DNA of 64,000 bases. Source: Microbacterium saccharophilum. GTDB lineage: Bacteria; Actinomycetota; Actinomycetes; Actinomycetales; Microbacteriaceae. The notes beneath the pieces are model-generated. The model was not told where the DNA came from and did no database searches. It worked only from the letters and a program-made list of their open reading frames with translations. The stretch covers positions 186,001 through 250,000 of the forward strand of contig NZ_BKAH01000002.1 in NCBI RefSeq assembly GCF_007992455.1, read 5' to 3'. Shown here one piece after another: positions 1 to 9,458 of this stretch; positions within the stretch are counted from its first letter, which is position 1; each line of letters starts with the position of its first letter. The translations under genes were made by a program, and so were the position numbers.

Positions 1-503
1 CCGTCGTCCTCGGGCTCGCCGAAGCGGAGTACGCGTCCGCGGACGAGTTCGAGCTCGCCGTCAGCTGCGCCGCGTCCCTGTCCGTCCGCGCCGTGCAGGA
101 CGCGCGAGACCTCGACATCGTCGTCGGTGCCGAGATCCCGCGCGTCGTGCGCGGCCGCCTGCGCGCCATCCGGCATATCCCGTCCGGGGCGCCCCGGCCG
201 CTCCTGGACGGGTTCAGCGGCGTGGCGCGCCTCGCCAACACGATGGCCCTCGAGGACGTCTGCCGGCTGACGGCCGAGGCGAACGAGCGGCTCTCCATCG
301 CGGTGATCGTCACGGGATCGACAGGCGGCCCCGCGCGGCTGCGCCGCGCCGCGCTCGCGTTCCCCGCCGACACGGCGCTGCTCGTCGTGGTGTGCGACGA
401 GCAGGCGCATCCGCGCTCCCAGGTCTTCCGCCCGTTCACGGCCATCACGGTGGGCACCCTCGACGACCTCGCGGGCCTCCTCCTCCGATCGGCGACGTCG
501 TGA
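1..503 (+). CDS. DUF58 domain protein, C-terminal part
   Basis: The reading frame is already open at base 3 and ends in TGA at 501-503, so the N-terminus lies outside the window. The visible 166 residues resemble the C-terminal part of DUF58 proteins (a von Willebrand A-like fold). In actinobacteria these are usually encoded between a MoxR-type AAA ATPase and a transglutaminase-like membrane protein. The next gene is exactly such a membrane protein, and its GTG start overlaps this stop by 4 bp, so the two are probably translationally coupled. Family assignment rests mainly on gene order and weak sequence resemblance; the biochemical role of DUF58 proteins is not settled. Confidence 0.7.
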   Translation, partial: VVLGLAEAEYASADEFELAVSCAASLSVRAVQDARDLDIVVGAEIPRVVRGRLRAIRHIPSGAPRPLLDGFSGVARLANTMALEDVCRLTAEANERLSIAVIVTGSTGGPARLRRAALAFPADTALLVVVCDEQAHPRSQVFRPFTAITVGTLDDLAGLLLRSATS

Positions 504-2938
504 GCGGCCCGCGCCACGCCGCAGCGCCCGAGGAATGGCGCGGCCGCTACGTCGCCGGCACCGCATACGTCATCGTCATGATCCTTCTGGCGGCCGTGGC
601 GGCCTGGCCGATCTACCGCGCCCCGGCGTTCGTCCTCGTCGTCGGCACCGGGTCGCTGCTGGGTGCCGCGCTCGCCGTGCTCATCGCCCGTCGCGGCTGG
701 AGCGGCTGGGCGACCGCGGGCCTGCTGGCCCTCACGCTGCTGATCGTCGGCGTCCCGCTCGCCGTCCCGGGGCGCACCGGCAGTTCCGGAGAGCTGCTGC
801 GCGGCCTGGGGGAGCTGGCCGCGGGGGTCGTCGTCGGGTGGAAGGACCTGCTGACGGTCCCTCTGCCGGTCGGCTCGTACCGGAACCTTCTCGTACCCGC
901 GCTCGTGGTCTTCCTCTGCGGCACCTGCGTCGCGCTGCAGCTGGCGTGGCAGCACCGTCGCATCGCCTACGCGGCCGTCCCCATGGCCCTCGCGATGACC
1001 GGGTTCGGGCTGATCTTCGGCCGCCGGTCCGTCAGCGGACCGTGGGACTTCGGACCCCTCACGATCGCCGCACCCGCCGAGACGATCGTCGGCGTCGCGG
1101 CGCTGCTCGCGAGCGTCCTGTGGCTCGCCTGGCGCGGCCGGCACGAGCGGCAGGACGCGCTGCAGCGTGCGGCGCATGCCGGGGGCGGGCGGCTCCGCCG
1201 CCGCTCGCGCGCGGACGCCCGGCGCGCGGCGCTCGGCGTCGGGATGGTCGCGGTGGCCGCGCTCGGCGTCGCCCTCGTCGTCCCCGGGGCGGCGCAGTCC
1301 GCCGACCGGCACGTCCTCCGCGACGCCGTCGGCCCGGAGGTCGAGCTGTCGCGGGCGCTCAGCCCGCTCGCCGCGTACCGCACGCTCTTCACCGACGACG
1401 CGATCGACGACGTCGTCTTCACCGTCACCGGCCCCGCCCTCCCCGATCGGATCCGGCTGGCGACCCTGGACACCTACGACGGCGCCGTGTTCCGCACCGG
1501 CTCGTCGGGCGCCGGGGGCCGCTTCGCGCGCGTCCCGGCCATGCGCGACCCCGGTCCCGGCGATGCCGTCGACGCCGTCGTGGAGGCCGGCTCGCTGACC
1601 GGGATCTGGATGCCGACGATCGGGGCGCTCGCCTCGGCGCGGTTCGACGCCCCCCGCGCCGCGACGCTGGCGGACGGCTTCTACTACAGCGCCGAGCTCG
1701 GGGCGGCCGTGCAGACGGCGGGATGGCGGGAGGGCGACAGCTACCGCCTCCGCGGGACCGAGGTCCCGGCGACGACCCTCGCCGAGGCCGCCGCGCCGGG
1801 CGGCGTGACATCCCAGGTCGAGGCGCCCACGAGCCTGCGCCGCTGGGTCGACGAGCACGCCGCCGGCACGGGCGGGGCGGCGCTGCAGGCGCTCGTCGAC
1901 CTGCTGCGCACCCGCGGCTACCTCAGCCACGCCCTGACCGACGAGACCGACACCGCGTGGATGGGGCGCCTGGACGGCTACCGGTTCGTGCCCTCCACCT
2001 CGGGCCACTCGCTCGGACGCGTCGACGACATGTTCGAGGCGCTGCTGGAGCGCGAGAACGAGGTCGACGGCGGCCTCGTGGCGGCGATCGGCGACGACGA
2101 GCAGTTCTCCGTCGCGGTGGCGCTGATCGCCCAGGAGCTCGGCTTCCCCGCTCGGATCGTGTACGGCGCGCGGCTGACCGCCGAACCCGGGCTCCCCGTC
2201 TGCACGGACGGCGTCTGCCGCTCGGGCGACCTCGCCGCGTGGGTGGAGGTGCGCTCGTCGGCGGGGGAGTGGATCGCCGTCGACGTGACGCCCCAGCACA
2301 CTCAGCCGCCGTCGCTGCAGGTCGCCGAGCAGCGCGACCCGCGCGTCGCGACGGAGGTCCGCCCCGACGTCGTCGAGGAGGTCGTGCCGCCGCGCCCCGG
2401 CCAGGACGACACCACCCGCGCCGACCGCGGCGACCCGGCCCTCGACCTCACCTGGCTGTGGGCGACCCTGCGCGGGCTGGGCGTGGGGGTCAGCGTCCTC
2501 ACGATCCTCGTCGGGCCGCTGCTGCTCATCGTCGCCGCGAAGGCGCTGCGCCGCCGCGGCCGCCGCCGCGCGGAGGATCCCGTCGCCCGCGTCGCGGGCG
2601 GCTGGGAGGAGTACGTGGATGCCGCCGCCGACGCCGGCCGCGCGACCCCCGGGCACCTCACCCGGACGGAGGCCGCAGGGGTTCTCGCGACGCCCTCCGG
2701 GACCGTCCTCGCCGAAGCCGCCGACCAGGCCGTCTTCTCGCCGGTGGGGATCACCCCCGCCGAAGCCGACGAGTTCTGGCGCATCGTCGAGACCGAGCGC
2801 CGCGGGATGGCGACCGGTCTCTGGCGCCGCTGGCTCGCCGCCGTATCGTTGAGATCGTTCGCCCGCCTCGGCGGGACCCGCGCCCAGACAACCGAGAGGG
2901 GGAGCCGTCGGCCCGCAGGCCGCCGGACCGAACCATGA
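500..2938 (+). CDS. TgpA-like membrane protein with transglutaminase-like domain, catalytic residues missing
   Basis: Predicted 812-residue membrane protein (DUF3488/TgpA type). About six to seven hydrophobic segments fill residues 20-275. An extracytoplasmic region with a transglutaminase-like fold (about 470-600) follows, then one further membrane segment near 670 and a cytoplasmic tail. The GTG start at 500 is chosen because it overlaps the upstream stop (GTGA); the frame is open further upstream but without support. In active relatives the core reads G-D-C-x-x-F and H-A-W-x-E. Here the matching stretches read GDDEQF (531-536) and AAWVE (579-583), so the nucleophilic Cys and the His are replaced by Asp533 and Ala579, while the Asp (595) remains. 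The domain is probably not an active protease or transglutaminase. The stop overlaps the FHA gene by 4 bp (ATGA). Confidence 0.85.
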   Translation: MSGPRHAAAPEEWRGRYVAGTAYVIVMILLAAVAAWPIYRAPAFVLVVGTGSLLGAALAVLIARRGWSGWATAGLLALTLLIVGVPLAVPGRTGSSGELLRGLGELAAGVVVGWKDLLTVPLPVGSYRNLLVPALVVFLCGTCVALQLAWQHRRIAYAAVPMALAMTGFGLIFGRRSVSGPWDFGPLTIAAPAETIVGVAALLASVLWLAWRGRHERQDALQRAAHAGGGRLRRRSRADARRAALGVGMVAVAALGVALVVPGAAQSADRHVLRDAVGPEVELSRALSPLAAYRTLFTDDAIDDVVFTVTGPALPDRIRLATLDTYDGAVFRTGSSGAGGRFARVPAMRDPGPGDAVDAVVEAGSLTGIWMPTIGALASARFDAPRAATLADGFYYSAELGAAVQTAGWREGDSYRLRGTEVPATTLAEAAAPGGVTSQVEAPTSLRRWVDEHAAGTGGAALQALVDLLRTRGYLSHALTDETDTAWMGRLDGYRFVPSTSGHSLGRVDDMFEALLERENEVDGGLVAAIGDDEQFSVAVALIAQELGFPARIVYGARLTAEPGLPVCTDGVCRSGDLAAWVEVRSSAGEWIAVDVTPQHTQPPSLQVAEQRDPRVATEVRPDVVEEVVPPRPGQDDTTRADRGDPALDLTWLWATLRGLGVGVSVLTILVGPLLLIVAAKALRRRGRRRAEDPVARVAGGWEEYVDAAADAGRATPGHLTRTEAAGVLATPSGTVLAEAADQAVFSPVGITPAEADEFWRIVETERRGMATGLWRRWLAAVSLRSFARLGGTRAQTTERGSRRPAGRRTEP

Positions 2939-4374
2939 TCAGCCCGCTCCTGGATGACTCGCTGACGCCCCTCCTGGGCCTCCTCTCGCTCGCGATCGGC
3001 GTCGCCCTGTACGTGTGGACCGCGCTGGCGCTGGCCGCGATGTTCCGGAAGATGGGCGAGGAGCCGTGGAAGGGCTGGGTGCCCCTCCTGAACCAGGCGA
3101 CCGTCCTGCGCTGGGGCGGTCTGAACCCCTGGCTCGTCCTGCTCGTGTTCCTGCCGCTCGTCGGTCCGCTCGCCCTGTGGGTGCTGCAGACCGTCGCGGC
3201 GCACCGCCTCAACCCGGGCTTCGGCTACGGCACGGAGATGACGGTGCTCGCCGCCGTGCTGTTCGTCGTCTGGGCCAGCATCCTCGGGTTCGGGCCGTCC
3301 CGCTGGCTCGGCGCGCGCGCCGCCGCCTCCGCGGCCCCGCCGGCGGGGTCGCGGGCCGTCCCGCCCGTCCCGTCCGTCGCCGACCCGGCGACCGCACCCG
3401 GAGCGCCCGCTGCCGCCTTCGCGCCCGCGGGCGACGCGGGGGAGCCCGCCCAGGCGTGGCGCCCGCCGACCGCGCCCATCGCCATCGTGCCGGGCCCCAT
3501 CGCGCCCACCCCCATCGTGCCCGGCCCCAACGGGCCCGCCCCCATCGCGCCCGGCGCCGACGACGCCGCCGCCGCGGAGCGCCGCACGCCCCCCGCACCC
3601 GTGGCCGCGGCGCGCGACGACACGTCGTGGCCGTCCGAGGTCGACGAGGTCTCCGCGGTGCACCCGTCCCCGTTCCCGCCGAGCGCGGCCTCCGCCCGCC
3701 CGTACACCCCGCCGCCAGTGTCCCCCGCCGCGGGCCCCATCACCTTCGTGCCGGGCCGGAAATCCGCCGTCCCGAGCATCCACGGCGACGCGCCCGTGAC
3801 CCGCGTGCCCGCGACCGATCCCGCGGCGCCGCCGCCCGCATGGGCGCCCGCGCGCTCGGCGGAGTACGACCCGGACGCCTTCCCGGAGATGTCCGGCGAG
3901 GTCTCCGCCGTCGTGGGCTCCCCGGCCGCGGGGACCCCGCTGTCCGCCCGGCGGTCGGTGTCCGCGCAGCAGCGCCCGCCCGAGCCGGAAGGCGAGGATG
4001 ACGACGACGACGCCGAGCAGACCGTCATCGCGCGCCGCCGCCGGCCGACCTGGAAGCTGACCGCCGCCGGGCGCACCGTCGCGCTCGTCGCGGATGTCGT
4101 GATCCTCGGTCGCCAGCCGGCGCCCGACCCGGCGTTTCCGCGGGCGCAGCTCGTCGTCGTGGACGACCGCACCCGCACCGTCTCCAAGACCCACGCGCGA
4201 CTCGAGCTGAAGGGCGACGGGTGGCACGTGACCGACCTGCATTCGACCAACGGGGTCCTGATCCCGACGCTCATGGGCACCGAGGAGGAGATCGGCCCGG
4301 GCTCGCCGGTCCCCGCCGGCGATCGGTTCCGCCTCGGCGACGCGCAGGTCACGCTCGCGCGCGCGGACCGCTGA
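2935..4374 (+). CDS. Membrane-anchored FHA domain protein
   Basis: 479 residues. The N-terminal part (about 10-125) is hydrophobic with several membrane segments. A long Pro/Ala-rich linker follows (about 130-360), including a repetitive block near residues 180-205 built on I-V-P-G-P and I-A-P-G-P units. The C-terminal domain (about 375-475) carries FHA hallmarks: LGR near residue 391, the SKTH motif, and H-S-T-N-G. FHA domains bind phosphothreonine peptides, so the protein probably recruits Ser/Thr-kinase substrates to the membrane. ATGA overlap with the upstream membrane gene indicates one operon. It is the last gene before the str promoter; no terminator hairpin was seen between them. Confidence 0.85.
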   Translation: MISPLLDDSLTPLLGLLSLAIGVALYVWTALALAAMFRKMGEEPWKGWVPLLNQATVLRWGGLNPWLVLLVFLPLVGPLALWVLQTVAAHRLNPGFGYGTEMTVLAAVLFVVWASILGFGPSRWLGARAAASAAPPAGSRAVPPVPSVADPATAPGAPAAAFAPAGDAGEPAQAWRPPTAPIAIVPGPIAPTPIVPGPNGPAPIAPGADDAAAAERRTPPAPVAAARDDTSWPSEVDEVSAVHPSPFPPSAASARPYTPPPVSPAAGPITFVPGRKSAVPSIHGDAPVTRVPATDPAAPPPAWAPARSAEYDPDAFPEMSGEVSAVVGSPAAGTPLSARRSVSAQQRPPEPEGEDDDDDAEQTVIARRRRPTWKLTAAGRTVALVADVVILGRQPAPDPAFPRAQLVVVDDRTRTVSKTHARLELKGDGWHVTDLHSTNGVLIPTLMGTEEEIGPGSPVPAGDRFRLGDAQVTLARADR

Positions 4375-4386
4375 CCCCGCCCTCGT

Positions 4387-4415
4387 TTGACCGCCTCCCG
4401 CGGGGAGCGTATGAT
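4387..4415 (+). promoter_or_regulatory. Consensus-like promoter of the str operon
   Basis: A -35 box TTGACC (4387-4392) and a -10 box TATGAT (4410-4415) are separated by exactly 17 bp. This is the closest match to a housekeeping-sigma promoter in the window. It predicts transcription starting near 4422 and a leader of about 210 nt before rpsL. Confidence 0.8.
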
Positions 4416-4508
4416 TGACCGGGTGTGCGCTCACGCGCGCCCTGCGTCGCGCCTCGGCCCCGAGCCGAGTCGCCAGGCAGGGAGACCGAGGCGCCGCATC
4501 TCAGGGAA

Positions 4509-4581
4509 TGATCTGCGAACAGATCACCCCCACGGCATATCCACCACGAAAGCACGGCGCGTTCGCGCTGCGCCGGTGGAT
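4509..4581 (+). promoter_or_regulatory. Structured leader of rpsL
   Basis: Two hairpins lie in the predicted untranslated leader. The first has a perfect 7-bp stem (4509-4515 with 4520-4526) and a CGAA tetraloop. The second has a 7-bp outer stem (4539-4545 with 4575-4581) enclosing a GGCGC/GCGCC stem (4556-4560 with 4570-4574). They could mediate autoregulation by S7 or S12, or stabilise the mRNA; the sequence does not decide this. Confidence 0.45.
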
Positions 4582-4632
4582 CTGTGGTGAAACCACGACG
4601 CTGTCACCGTGCAGCATTCACAAGGAGAGAAC

Positions 4633-5001
4633 GTGCCAACCATTCAGCAGTTGGTTCGCAAGGGCCGTTCGCCGAAGGTCTCGAAGACCAAGGCGCCGGC
4701 ACTGAAGTCGAACCCGCAGCAGGCCGGGGTCTGCACCCGCGTCTACACGACCACGCCCAAGAAGCCGAACTCGGCCATGCGCAAGGTCGCCCGTGTCAAG
4801 CTCCGCAACGGCACCGAGGTCACCGCCTACATCCCCGGCGAGGGCCACAACCTGCAGGAGCACTCGCTCGTGCTCGTCCGCGGCGGCCGTGTCAAGGACC
4901 TCCCGGGTGTGCGTTACAAGATCGTCCGCGGCGCCCTGGACACCCAGGCCGTCAAGAACCGTAAGCAGGCTCGCAGCCGCTACGGCGCGAAGAAGGGTTA
5001 A
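4633..5001 (+). CDS. rpsL: 30S ribosomal protein S12
   Basis: 122 residues, the usual length for S12, which sits at the decoding centre of the small subunit. The GTG start at 4633 is preceded by AAGGAGA (4622-4628) and gives the expected N-terminus [12 protein letters not shown]. The conserved stretches TPKKPNSA and GGRVKDLPG are intact, with both lysines whose substitution gives streptomycin resistance in other bacteria, so a wild-type sensitive form is expected. It is the first gene of the str operon, followed by rpsG after 5 bp. Confidence 0.98.
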   Translation: MPTIQQLVRKGRSPKVSKTKAPALKSNPQQAGVCTRVYTTTPKKPNSAMRKVARVKLRNGTEVTAYIPGEGHNLQEHSLVLVRGGRVKDLPGVRYKIVRGALDTQAVKNRKQARSRYGAKKG

Positions 5002-5006
5002 GGAAC

Positions 5007-5477
5007 ATGCCTCGTAAGGGACCCGCACCTCGCCGCGTCGTCGTCAACGACCCGGTCTACGGCGCTCCGATCGTCACCCAGCTGGTGAACAAGATCCTCG
5101 TCGACGGCAAGAAGTCGATCGCCGAGGCCATCGTCTACGGCGCCCTCACCGGCGTCGAGGCCAAGAACGGCCAGGACGCCGTCGCGACGCTCAAGAAGGC
5201 GCTCGACAACGTCCGCCCCACCCTCGAGGTCAAGAGCCGCCGCGTCGGCGGCTCGACCTACCAGGTTCCGGTCGAGGTCAAGCCGCACCGCGCGAACACG
5301 CTCGCGCTGCGCTGGCTCGTCTCCTACGCGAAGGGCCGTCGCGAGAAGACGATGACCGAGCGTCTGCAGAACGAGATCCTCGACGCCTCGAACGGCCTGG
5401 GTGCCGCGGTCAAGCGCCGCGAGGACACCCACAAGATGGCCGAGTCGAACCGCGCCTTCGCGCACTACCGCTGGTAA
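5007..5477 (+). CDS. rpsG: 30S ribosomal protein S7
   Basis: 156 residues, the standard length. S7 initiates assembly of the 3' domain of 16S rRNA and lines the mRNA exit/E site. The N-terminus [10 protein letters not shown] and the C-terminal FAHYRW are typical. The start follows rpsL by 5 bp with AAGGA just upstream. In E. coli, S7 is the translational repressor of the str operon; whether that holds here is unknown. A strong hairpin separates it from fusA. Confidence 0.98.
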   Translation: MPRKGPAPRRVVVNDPVYGAPIVTQLVNKILVDGKKSIAEAIVYGALTGVEAKNGQDAVATLKKALDNVRPTLEVKSRRVGGSTYQVPVEVKPHRANTLALRWLVSYAKGRREKTMTERLQNEILDASNGLGAAVKRREDTHKMAESNRAFAHYRW

Positions 5478-5488
5478 ACCGGCGAATC

Positions 5489-5523
5489 GGCGACCGGCCG
5501 GCGCACCCCGCCGGCCGGTCGCC
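5489..5523 (+). terminator. Strong hairpin between rpsG and fusA (attenuator or partial terminator)
   Basis: A perfect 15-bp GC-rich stem (5489-5503 with 5509-5523) with a 5-nt loop lies in the 80-bp gap. No T-run follows. It may attenuate read-through or act as an mRNA processing or stability element that sets the rpsG:fusA ratio. Confidence 0.55.
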
Positions 5524-5557
5524 CCGCGACATCCGTCACTACACGTAAGGACACCCC

Positions 5558-7672
5558 GTGGCACAAGAAGTGCTCACCGACCTCAAGAAGGTCCGCAACA
5601 TCGGCATCATGGCTCACATCGATGCCGGCAAGACGACGACGACCGAGCGCATCCTGTTCTACACGGGCGTCAACCACAAGATCGGTGAGACGCACGACGG
5701 CGCCGCGACCACCGACTGGATGGAGCAGGAGCAGGAGCGCGGCATCACCATCACGTCCGCCGCTGTGACGTGCTTCTGGGACAAGAACCAGATCAACATC
5801 ATCGACACCCCCGGTCACGTCGACTTCACCGTCGAGGTCGAGCGCTCGCTGCGCGTCCTCGACGGCGCCGTCGCCGTCTTCGACGGCAAGGAGGGCGTGG
5901 AGCCCCAGTCCGAGACCGTGTGGCGTCAGGCCGACAAGTACGACGTCCCGCGCATCTGCTTCGTCAACAAGATGGACAAGCTCGGCGCGGACTTCTACTT
6001 CACCGTCGACACCATCATCAACCGCCTGAAGGCCAAGCCCCTCGTGCTCCAGCTGCCCATCGGCTCGGAGAGCGACTTCGTCGGCGTCGTCGACCTCGTC
6101 GAGATGCGCGCCCTGGTCTGGCCCGGCGACTCCAAGGGTGATGTCACCATGGGCGCCAAGTACGAGGTCCAGGAGATCCCCGCCGACCTCGTCGACAAGG
6201 CCGCCGAGTACCGCGAGATGCTGCTCGAGACCGTCGCCGAGTCCGACGAGGTGCTCCTCGAGAAGCACTTCAGCGGCGAGGGCCTGACGGTCGCCGAGGT
6301 CAAGGGCGCGATCCGCAAGCTCACCGTCGCCGGCGAGCTGTACCCCGTGCTGTGCGGCTCGGCGTTCAAGAACCGCGGCGTGCAGCCGATGCTCGACGCG
6401 GTCGTGGACTACCTGCCGTCGCCGCTGGACGTCCCCGCCATCGAGGCGAAGGACCCCAAGAACGAAGAGATCATCATCGAGCGGCACGCCGACCGCGACG
6501 AGCCGTTCGCGGCGCTCGCGTTCAAGATCGTGACGCACCCCTTCTTCGGCCGCCTCACCTACATCCGCGTCTACTCGGGTCACCTCGACTCCGGTGCGCA
6601 GATCGTCAACGCGACGAAGGGCAAGAAGGAGCGCATCGGGAAGATCTTCCAGATGCACGCCAACAAGGAGATGCCCGTCGACTCGGTCACGGCCGGCCAC
6701 ATCTACGCCGTCATCGGCCTGAAGGACACCACCACCGGTGACACCCTCTCCGACTCGGCCAACCAGGTCGTCCTCGAGTCGATGACGTTCCCGGAGCCGG
6801 TCATCGAAGTCGCCATCGAGCCCAAGACCAAGGCCGACCAGGAGAAGCTGGGTCTCGCGATCCAGAAGCTCGCGGAGGAGGACCCGACGTTCCGCGTCGA
6901 GCAGAACTCCGACACCGGTCAGACCGTCATCAAGGGCATGGGCGAGCTGCACCTCGACATCCTCGTGGACCGCATGAAGCGCGAGTTCAAGGTCGAGGCC
7001 AACGTCGGCAAGCCGCAGGTGGCGTACCGCGAGACGATCAAGAAGACCGTCGAGCGTCACGACTACACGCACAAGAAGCAGACCGGTGGTTCGGGTCAGT
7101 TCGCGAAGATCCAGTTCGCCCTCGAGCCCCTCGAGGTCACGGCCGACAAGATCTACGAGTTCGAGAACAAGGTCACCGGTGGCCGCATCCCGCGCGAGTA
7201 CATCGCGCCGGTCGACCAGGGCTTCCAGGACGCCATGAACGTCGGCGTGCTCGCCGGCTACCCCATGGTGGGCGTGAAGGCCATCCTCATGGACGGTGCG
7301 TCGCACGACGTCGACTCCTCCGAGATGGCGTTCAAGATCGCCGGCTCGATGGGCTTCAAGGAGGCCGTCCGCAAGGCGAACCCGGTCATCCTCGAGCCGC
7401 TCATGTCCGTCGAGGTGCGCACGCCCGAGGAGTACATGGGCGACGTCATCGGCGACCTGAACTCCCGTCGCGGCCAGATCCAGTCGATGGAGGACGCCCA
7501 GGGCGTCAAGGTCGTCCGGGCCCTGGTGCCGCTGTCCGAGATGTTCGGCTACATCGGCGACCTGCGCTCCAAGACCTCCGGCCGTGCCGTCTACTCCATG
7601 GAGTTCGACAGCTACGCCGAGGTCCCGCGCAACGTCATGGACGAGATCGTCCAGAAGACCAAGGGCGAGTAA
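5558..7672 (+). CDS. fusA: Elongation factor G
   Basis: 704 residues, full length. EF-G is the GTPase that drives translocation on the ribosome and, with RRF, recycles it. Visible motifs include the P-loop AHIDAGKTT (about residues 20-28), the switch-I RGITI, DTPGH and NKMD, followed by domains II-V. The GTG start at 5558 gives [11 protein letters not shown] and has TAAGGA about 10 bp upstream. It follows rpsG within the str operon behind a hairpin. No truncation or odd residue was seen. Confidence 0.98.
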   Translation: MAQEVLTDLKKVRNIGIMAHIDAGKTTTTERILFYTGVNHKIGETHDGAATTDWMEQEQERGITITSAAVTCFWDKNQINIIDTPGHVDFTVEVERSLRVLDGAVAVFDGKEGVEPQSETVWRQADKYDVPRICFVNKMDKLGADFYFTVDTIINRLKAKPLVLQLPIGSESDFVGVVDLVEMRALVWPGDSKGDVTMGAKYEVQEIPADLVDKAAEYREMLLETVAESDEVLLEKHFSGEGLTVAEVKGAIRKLTVAGELYPVLCGSAFKNRGVQPMLDAVVDYLPSPLDVPAIEAKDPKNEEIIIERHADRDEPFAALAFKIVTHPFFGRLTYIRVYSGHLDSGAQIVNATKGKKERIGKIFQMHANKEMPVDSVTAGHIYAVIGLKDTTTGDTLSDSANQVVLESMTFPEPVIEVAIEPKTKADQEKLGLAIQKLAEEDPTFRVEQNSDTGQTVIKGMGELHLDILVDRMKREFKVEANVGKPQVAYRETIKKTVERHDYTHKKQTGGSGQFAKIQFALEPLEVTADKIYEFENKVTGGRIPREYIAPVDQGFQDAMNVGVLAGYPMVGVKAILMDGASHDVDSSEMAFKIAGSMGFKEAVRKANPVILEPLMSVEVRTPEEYMGDVIGDLNSRRGQIQSMEDAQGVKVVRALVPLSEMFGYIGDLRSKTSGRAVYSMEFDSYAEVPRNVMDEIVQKTKGE

Positions 7673-7682
7673 CCCTCCCCTT

Positions 7683-7714
7683 CGGATGCCGGGGGCTCCG
7701 GCTCTCGGCATCCG
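7683..7714 (+). repeat. Inverted repeat with GGATGCCG / CGGCATCC arms after fusA
   Basis: Nine-base arms (7683-7691 and 7706-7714) are perfectly complementary around a 14-nt loop, 11 bp after the fusA stop. The same arms recur in other gaps of this window (9428-9455, 16997-17019, 25310-25330). It could be a weak terminator or a genome-wide motif. Confidence 0.5.
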
Positions 7715-7740
7715 CCCAAACTGAATACTGAACTGTCAAC

Positions 7741-7795
7741 TACACTGACTACATCCCCGTAGAGCACCGGTCGCAATCCAGCGACCGGATCCTCT
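7741..7795 (+). promoter_or_regulatory. Probable tuf-specific promoter region and leader hairpin
   Basis: The 148-bp gap before tuf contains an unusually AT-rich stretch (about 7717-7755) with -10-like TACACT (7741-7746) and TACATC (7750-7755), but no clear -35 box. Immediately downstream is a hairpin with an 8-bp perfect stem (7767-7774 with 7781-7788), extended by AGAG/CTCT. This suggests tuf can be transcribed separately from fusA. Confidence 0.4.
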
Positions 7796-7820
7796 ACACG
7801 ACCGTCCTGAGGAGGACCTA

Positions 7821-9014
7821 GTGGCTAAGGCCAAGTTCGAGCGGACCAAGCCGCACGTGAACATCGGAACGATCGGTCACGTCGACCACGGCAAGACGAC
7901 GCTCACCGCGGCGATCTCGAAGGTGCTCGCTGACAAGTTCCCGTCCGCGACCAACGTGCAGCGTGACTTCGCGTCGATCGACTCGGCTCCCGAGGAGCGT
8001 CAGCGCGGCATCACGATCAACATCTCGCACGTCGAGTACGAGACCCCGAAGCGTCACTACGCGCACGTCGATGCGCCCGGTCACGCTGACTACATCAAGA
8101 ACATGATCACCGGTGCGGCCCAGATGGACGGCGCGATCCTCGTGGTCGCCGCCACCGACGGCCCCATGGCGCAGACGCGTGAGCACGTGCTGCTCGCCAA
8201 GCAGGTCGGCGTGCCGTACCTCATGGTCGCGCTGAACAAGGCCGACATGGTCGACGACGAGGAGATCCTGGAGCTCGTCGAGCTCGAGGTCCGCGAGCTG
8301 CTGTCCAGCCAGGGCTTCCCCGGCGACGACGCGCCGGTCGTCCGCGTCTCGGGGCTGAAGGCTCTCGAGGGCGACGAGCAGTGGACCCAGTCCATCCTCG
8401 ACCTGATGGACGCCGCTGACGAGTCCATCCCCGACCCGGTGCGTGACAAGGACAAGCCGTTCCTCATGCCGATCGAGGACGTCTTCACCATCACCGGCCG
8501 TGGCACGGTCGTCACGGGTCGCGCCGAGCGCGGCACGCTCGCGATCAACTCCGAGGTCGAGATCGTCGGCATCCGCCCGACGCAGAAGACCACGGTCACG
8601 GGTATCGAGATGTTCCACAAGCAGCTCGACGAGGCCTGGGCCGGCGAGAACTGCGGTCTTCTCCTCCGTGGTCTGAAGCGCGACGATGTCGAGCGCGGCC
8701 AGGTCGTCGTGAAGCCGGGCTCCGTCACGCCCCACACCAACTTCGAGGGCACGGCGTACATCCTGTCCAAGGAGGAGGGTGGCCGTCACAACCCCTTCTA
8801 CACGAACTACCGTCCGCAGTTCTACTTCCGGACCACCGACGTCACCGGCGTCATCACGCTGCCCGAGGGCACCGAGATGGTCATGCCCGGTGACACCACC
8901 GACATGACGGTCGAGCTGATCCAGCCGATCGCCATGGAGGATGGCCTCGGCTTCGCGATCCGTGAGGGTGGCCGCACCGTCGGCGCCGGCACGGTCACGA
9001 AGATCCTGAAGTAG
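7821..9014 (+). CDS. tuf: Elongation factor Tu
   Basis: 397 residues. EF-Tu carries aminoacyl-tRNA to the ribosomal A site as the GTP complex. Motifs: P-loop [22 protein letters not shown] (many bacteria have Cys at the second position) and NKADM; domains II and III follow. The GTG start at 7821 has GAGGAGG upstream (7809-7815). Last gene of the str operon, closed by a strong terminator 16 bp after the stop. Only one tuf copy is present in the window. Confidence 0.98.
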   Translation: MAKAKFERTKPHVNIGTIGHVDHGKTTLTAAISKVLADKFPSATNVQRDFASIDSAPEERQRGITINISHVEYETPKRHYAHVDAPGHADYIKNMITGAAQMDGAILVVAATDGPMAQTREHVLLAKQVGVPYLMVALNKADMVDDEEILELVELEVRELLSSQGFPGDDAPVVRVSGLKALEGDEQWTQSILDLMDAADESIPDPVRDKDKPFLMPIEDVFTITGRGTVVTGRAERGTLAINSEVEIVGIRPTQKTTVTGIEMFHKQLDEAWAGENCGLLLRGLKRDDVERGQVVVKPGSVTPHTNFEGTAYILSKEEGGRHNPFYTNYRPQFYFRTTDVTGVITLPEGTEMVMPGDTTDMTVELIQPIAMEDGLGFAIREGGRTVGAGTVTKILK

Positions 9015-9030
9015 GTCTTCCGACACCTCA

Positions 9031-9062
9031 CGAAGCCCCCCGGGTCCGCCCGGGGGGCTTCG
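9031..9062 (+). terminator. Intrinsic terminator of the str operon
   Basis: Perfect 14-bp stem (9031-9044 with 9049-9062) with a TCCG loop, 16 bp after the tuf stop. The T-tract is short, as is common in high-GC actinobacteria. Confidence 0.85.
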
Positions 9063-9198
9063 TGCTGTCCGGGGGGGATGCCGTCGGCCGGGAGCGCGCC
9101 TTCTGGTCTTGCCGGGCGCCGGGCGTTCGGGCCAGACTGTCGGCAGCGGCCGGCACCGTCCGGTACCGTCCAGCACCACCCCACCGAAAGGGACAGAT

Positions 9199-9414
9199 AT
9201 GGGCATCGACGATCTGGTCAACCAGGGCAAGGACTTCCTGGAGCAGAACAAGGACAAGATCGAGGAGACGCTGAACTCGGACCAGGCCGAGGACGTCAGC
9301 GACAAGGTCCTCGACGCGGCCGCCGAGTTCGTCAAGAGCGTCGCGCCGGATTCGGTCGACGCGAAGGTCGACGAGGTGCGCGACGGGATCGATGCGAAGA
9401 TCGGCAACGAGTAG
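9199..9414 (+). CDS. Small MT0933/Rv0909-like antitoxin-family protein
   Basis: 71 residues, acidic and probably helical, beginning MGIDDLVNQGKDFLEQNKDK. The N-terminal 'LVNQGKDFLEQNKDKIE' pattern resembles the MT0933 (Rv0909) antitoxin family (PF14013), named after a predicted mycobacterial toxin-antitoxin pair. The ATG at 9199 is chosen because GAAAGGGA lies just upstream; an in-frame start further up has no such support. It is monocistronic between two terminators with no adjacent toxin gene, so a general stress or structural role is as likely as an antitoxin one. Confidence 0.7.
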   Translation: MGIDDLVNQGKDFLEQNKDKIEETLNSDQAEDVSDKVLDAAAEFVKSVAPDSVDAKVDEVRDGIDAKIGNE

Positions 9415-9427
9415 CCCGGAGTGCAGC

Positions 9428-9458
9428 AAGGGGGATGCCGGCCGGCATCCCCCTTTTG
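9428..9458 (+). terminator. Intrinsic terminator after the small MT0933-like gene
   Basis: A perfect 14-bp palindrome (9428-9441 with 9442-9455) is followed by TTTT, 13 bp after the stop. Its core is the GGATGCCG/CGGCATCC pair seen in other gaps. Confidence 0.8.

Noticed and set aside
2302..4434. Long minus-strand frames over the FHA gene
   Set aside because: Arg/Gly-rich composition mirrors the plus-strand coding frame; no start or family support.
5465..7711. 748-codon open frame opposite fusA
   Set aside because: Shadow of a highly expressed GC-rich gene: low-complexity Asp/Val/Leu-rich peptide, no ribosome site, no domain.
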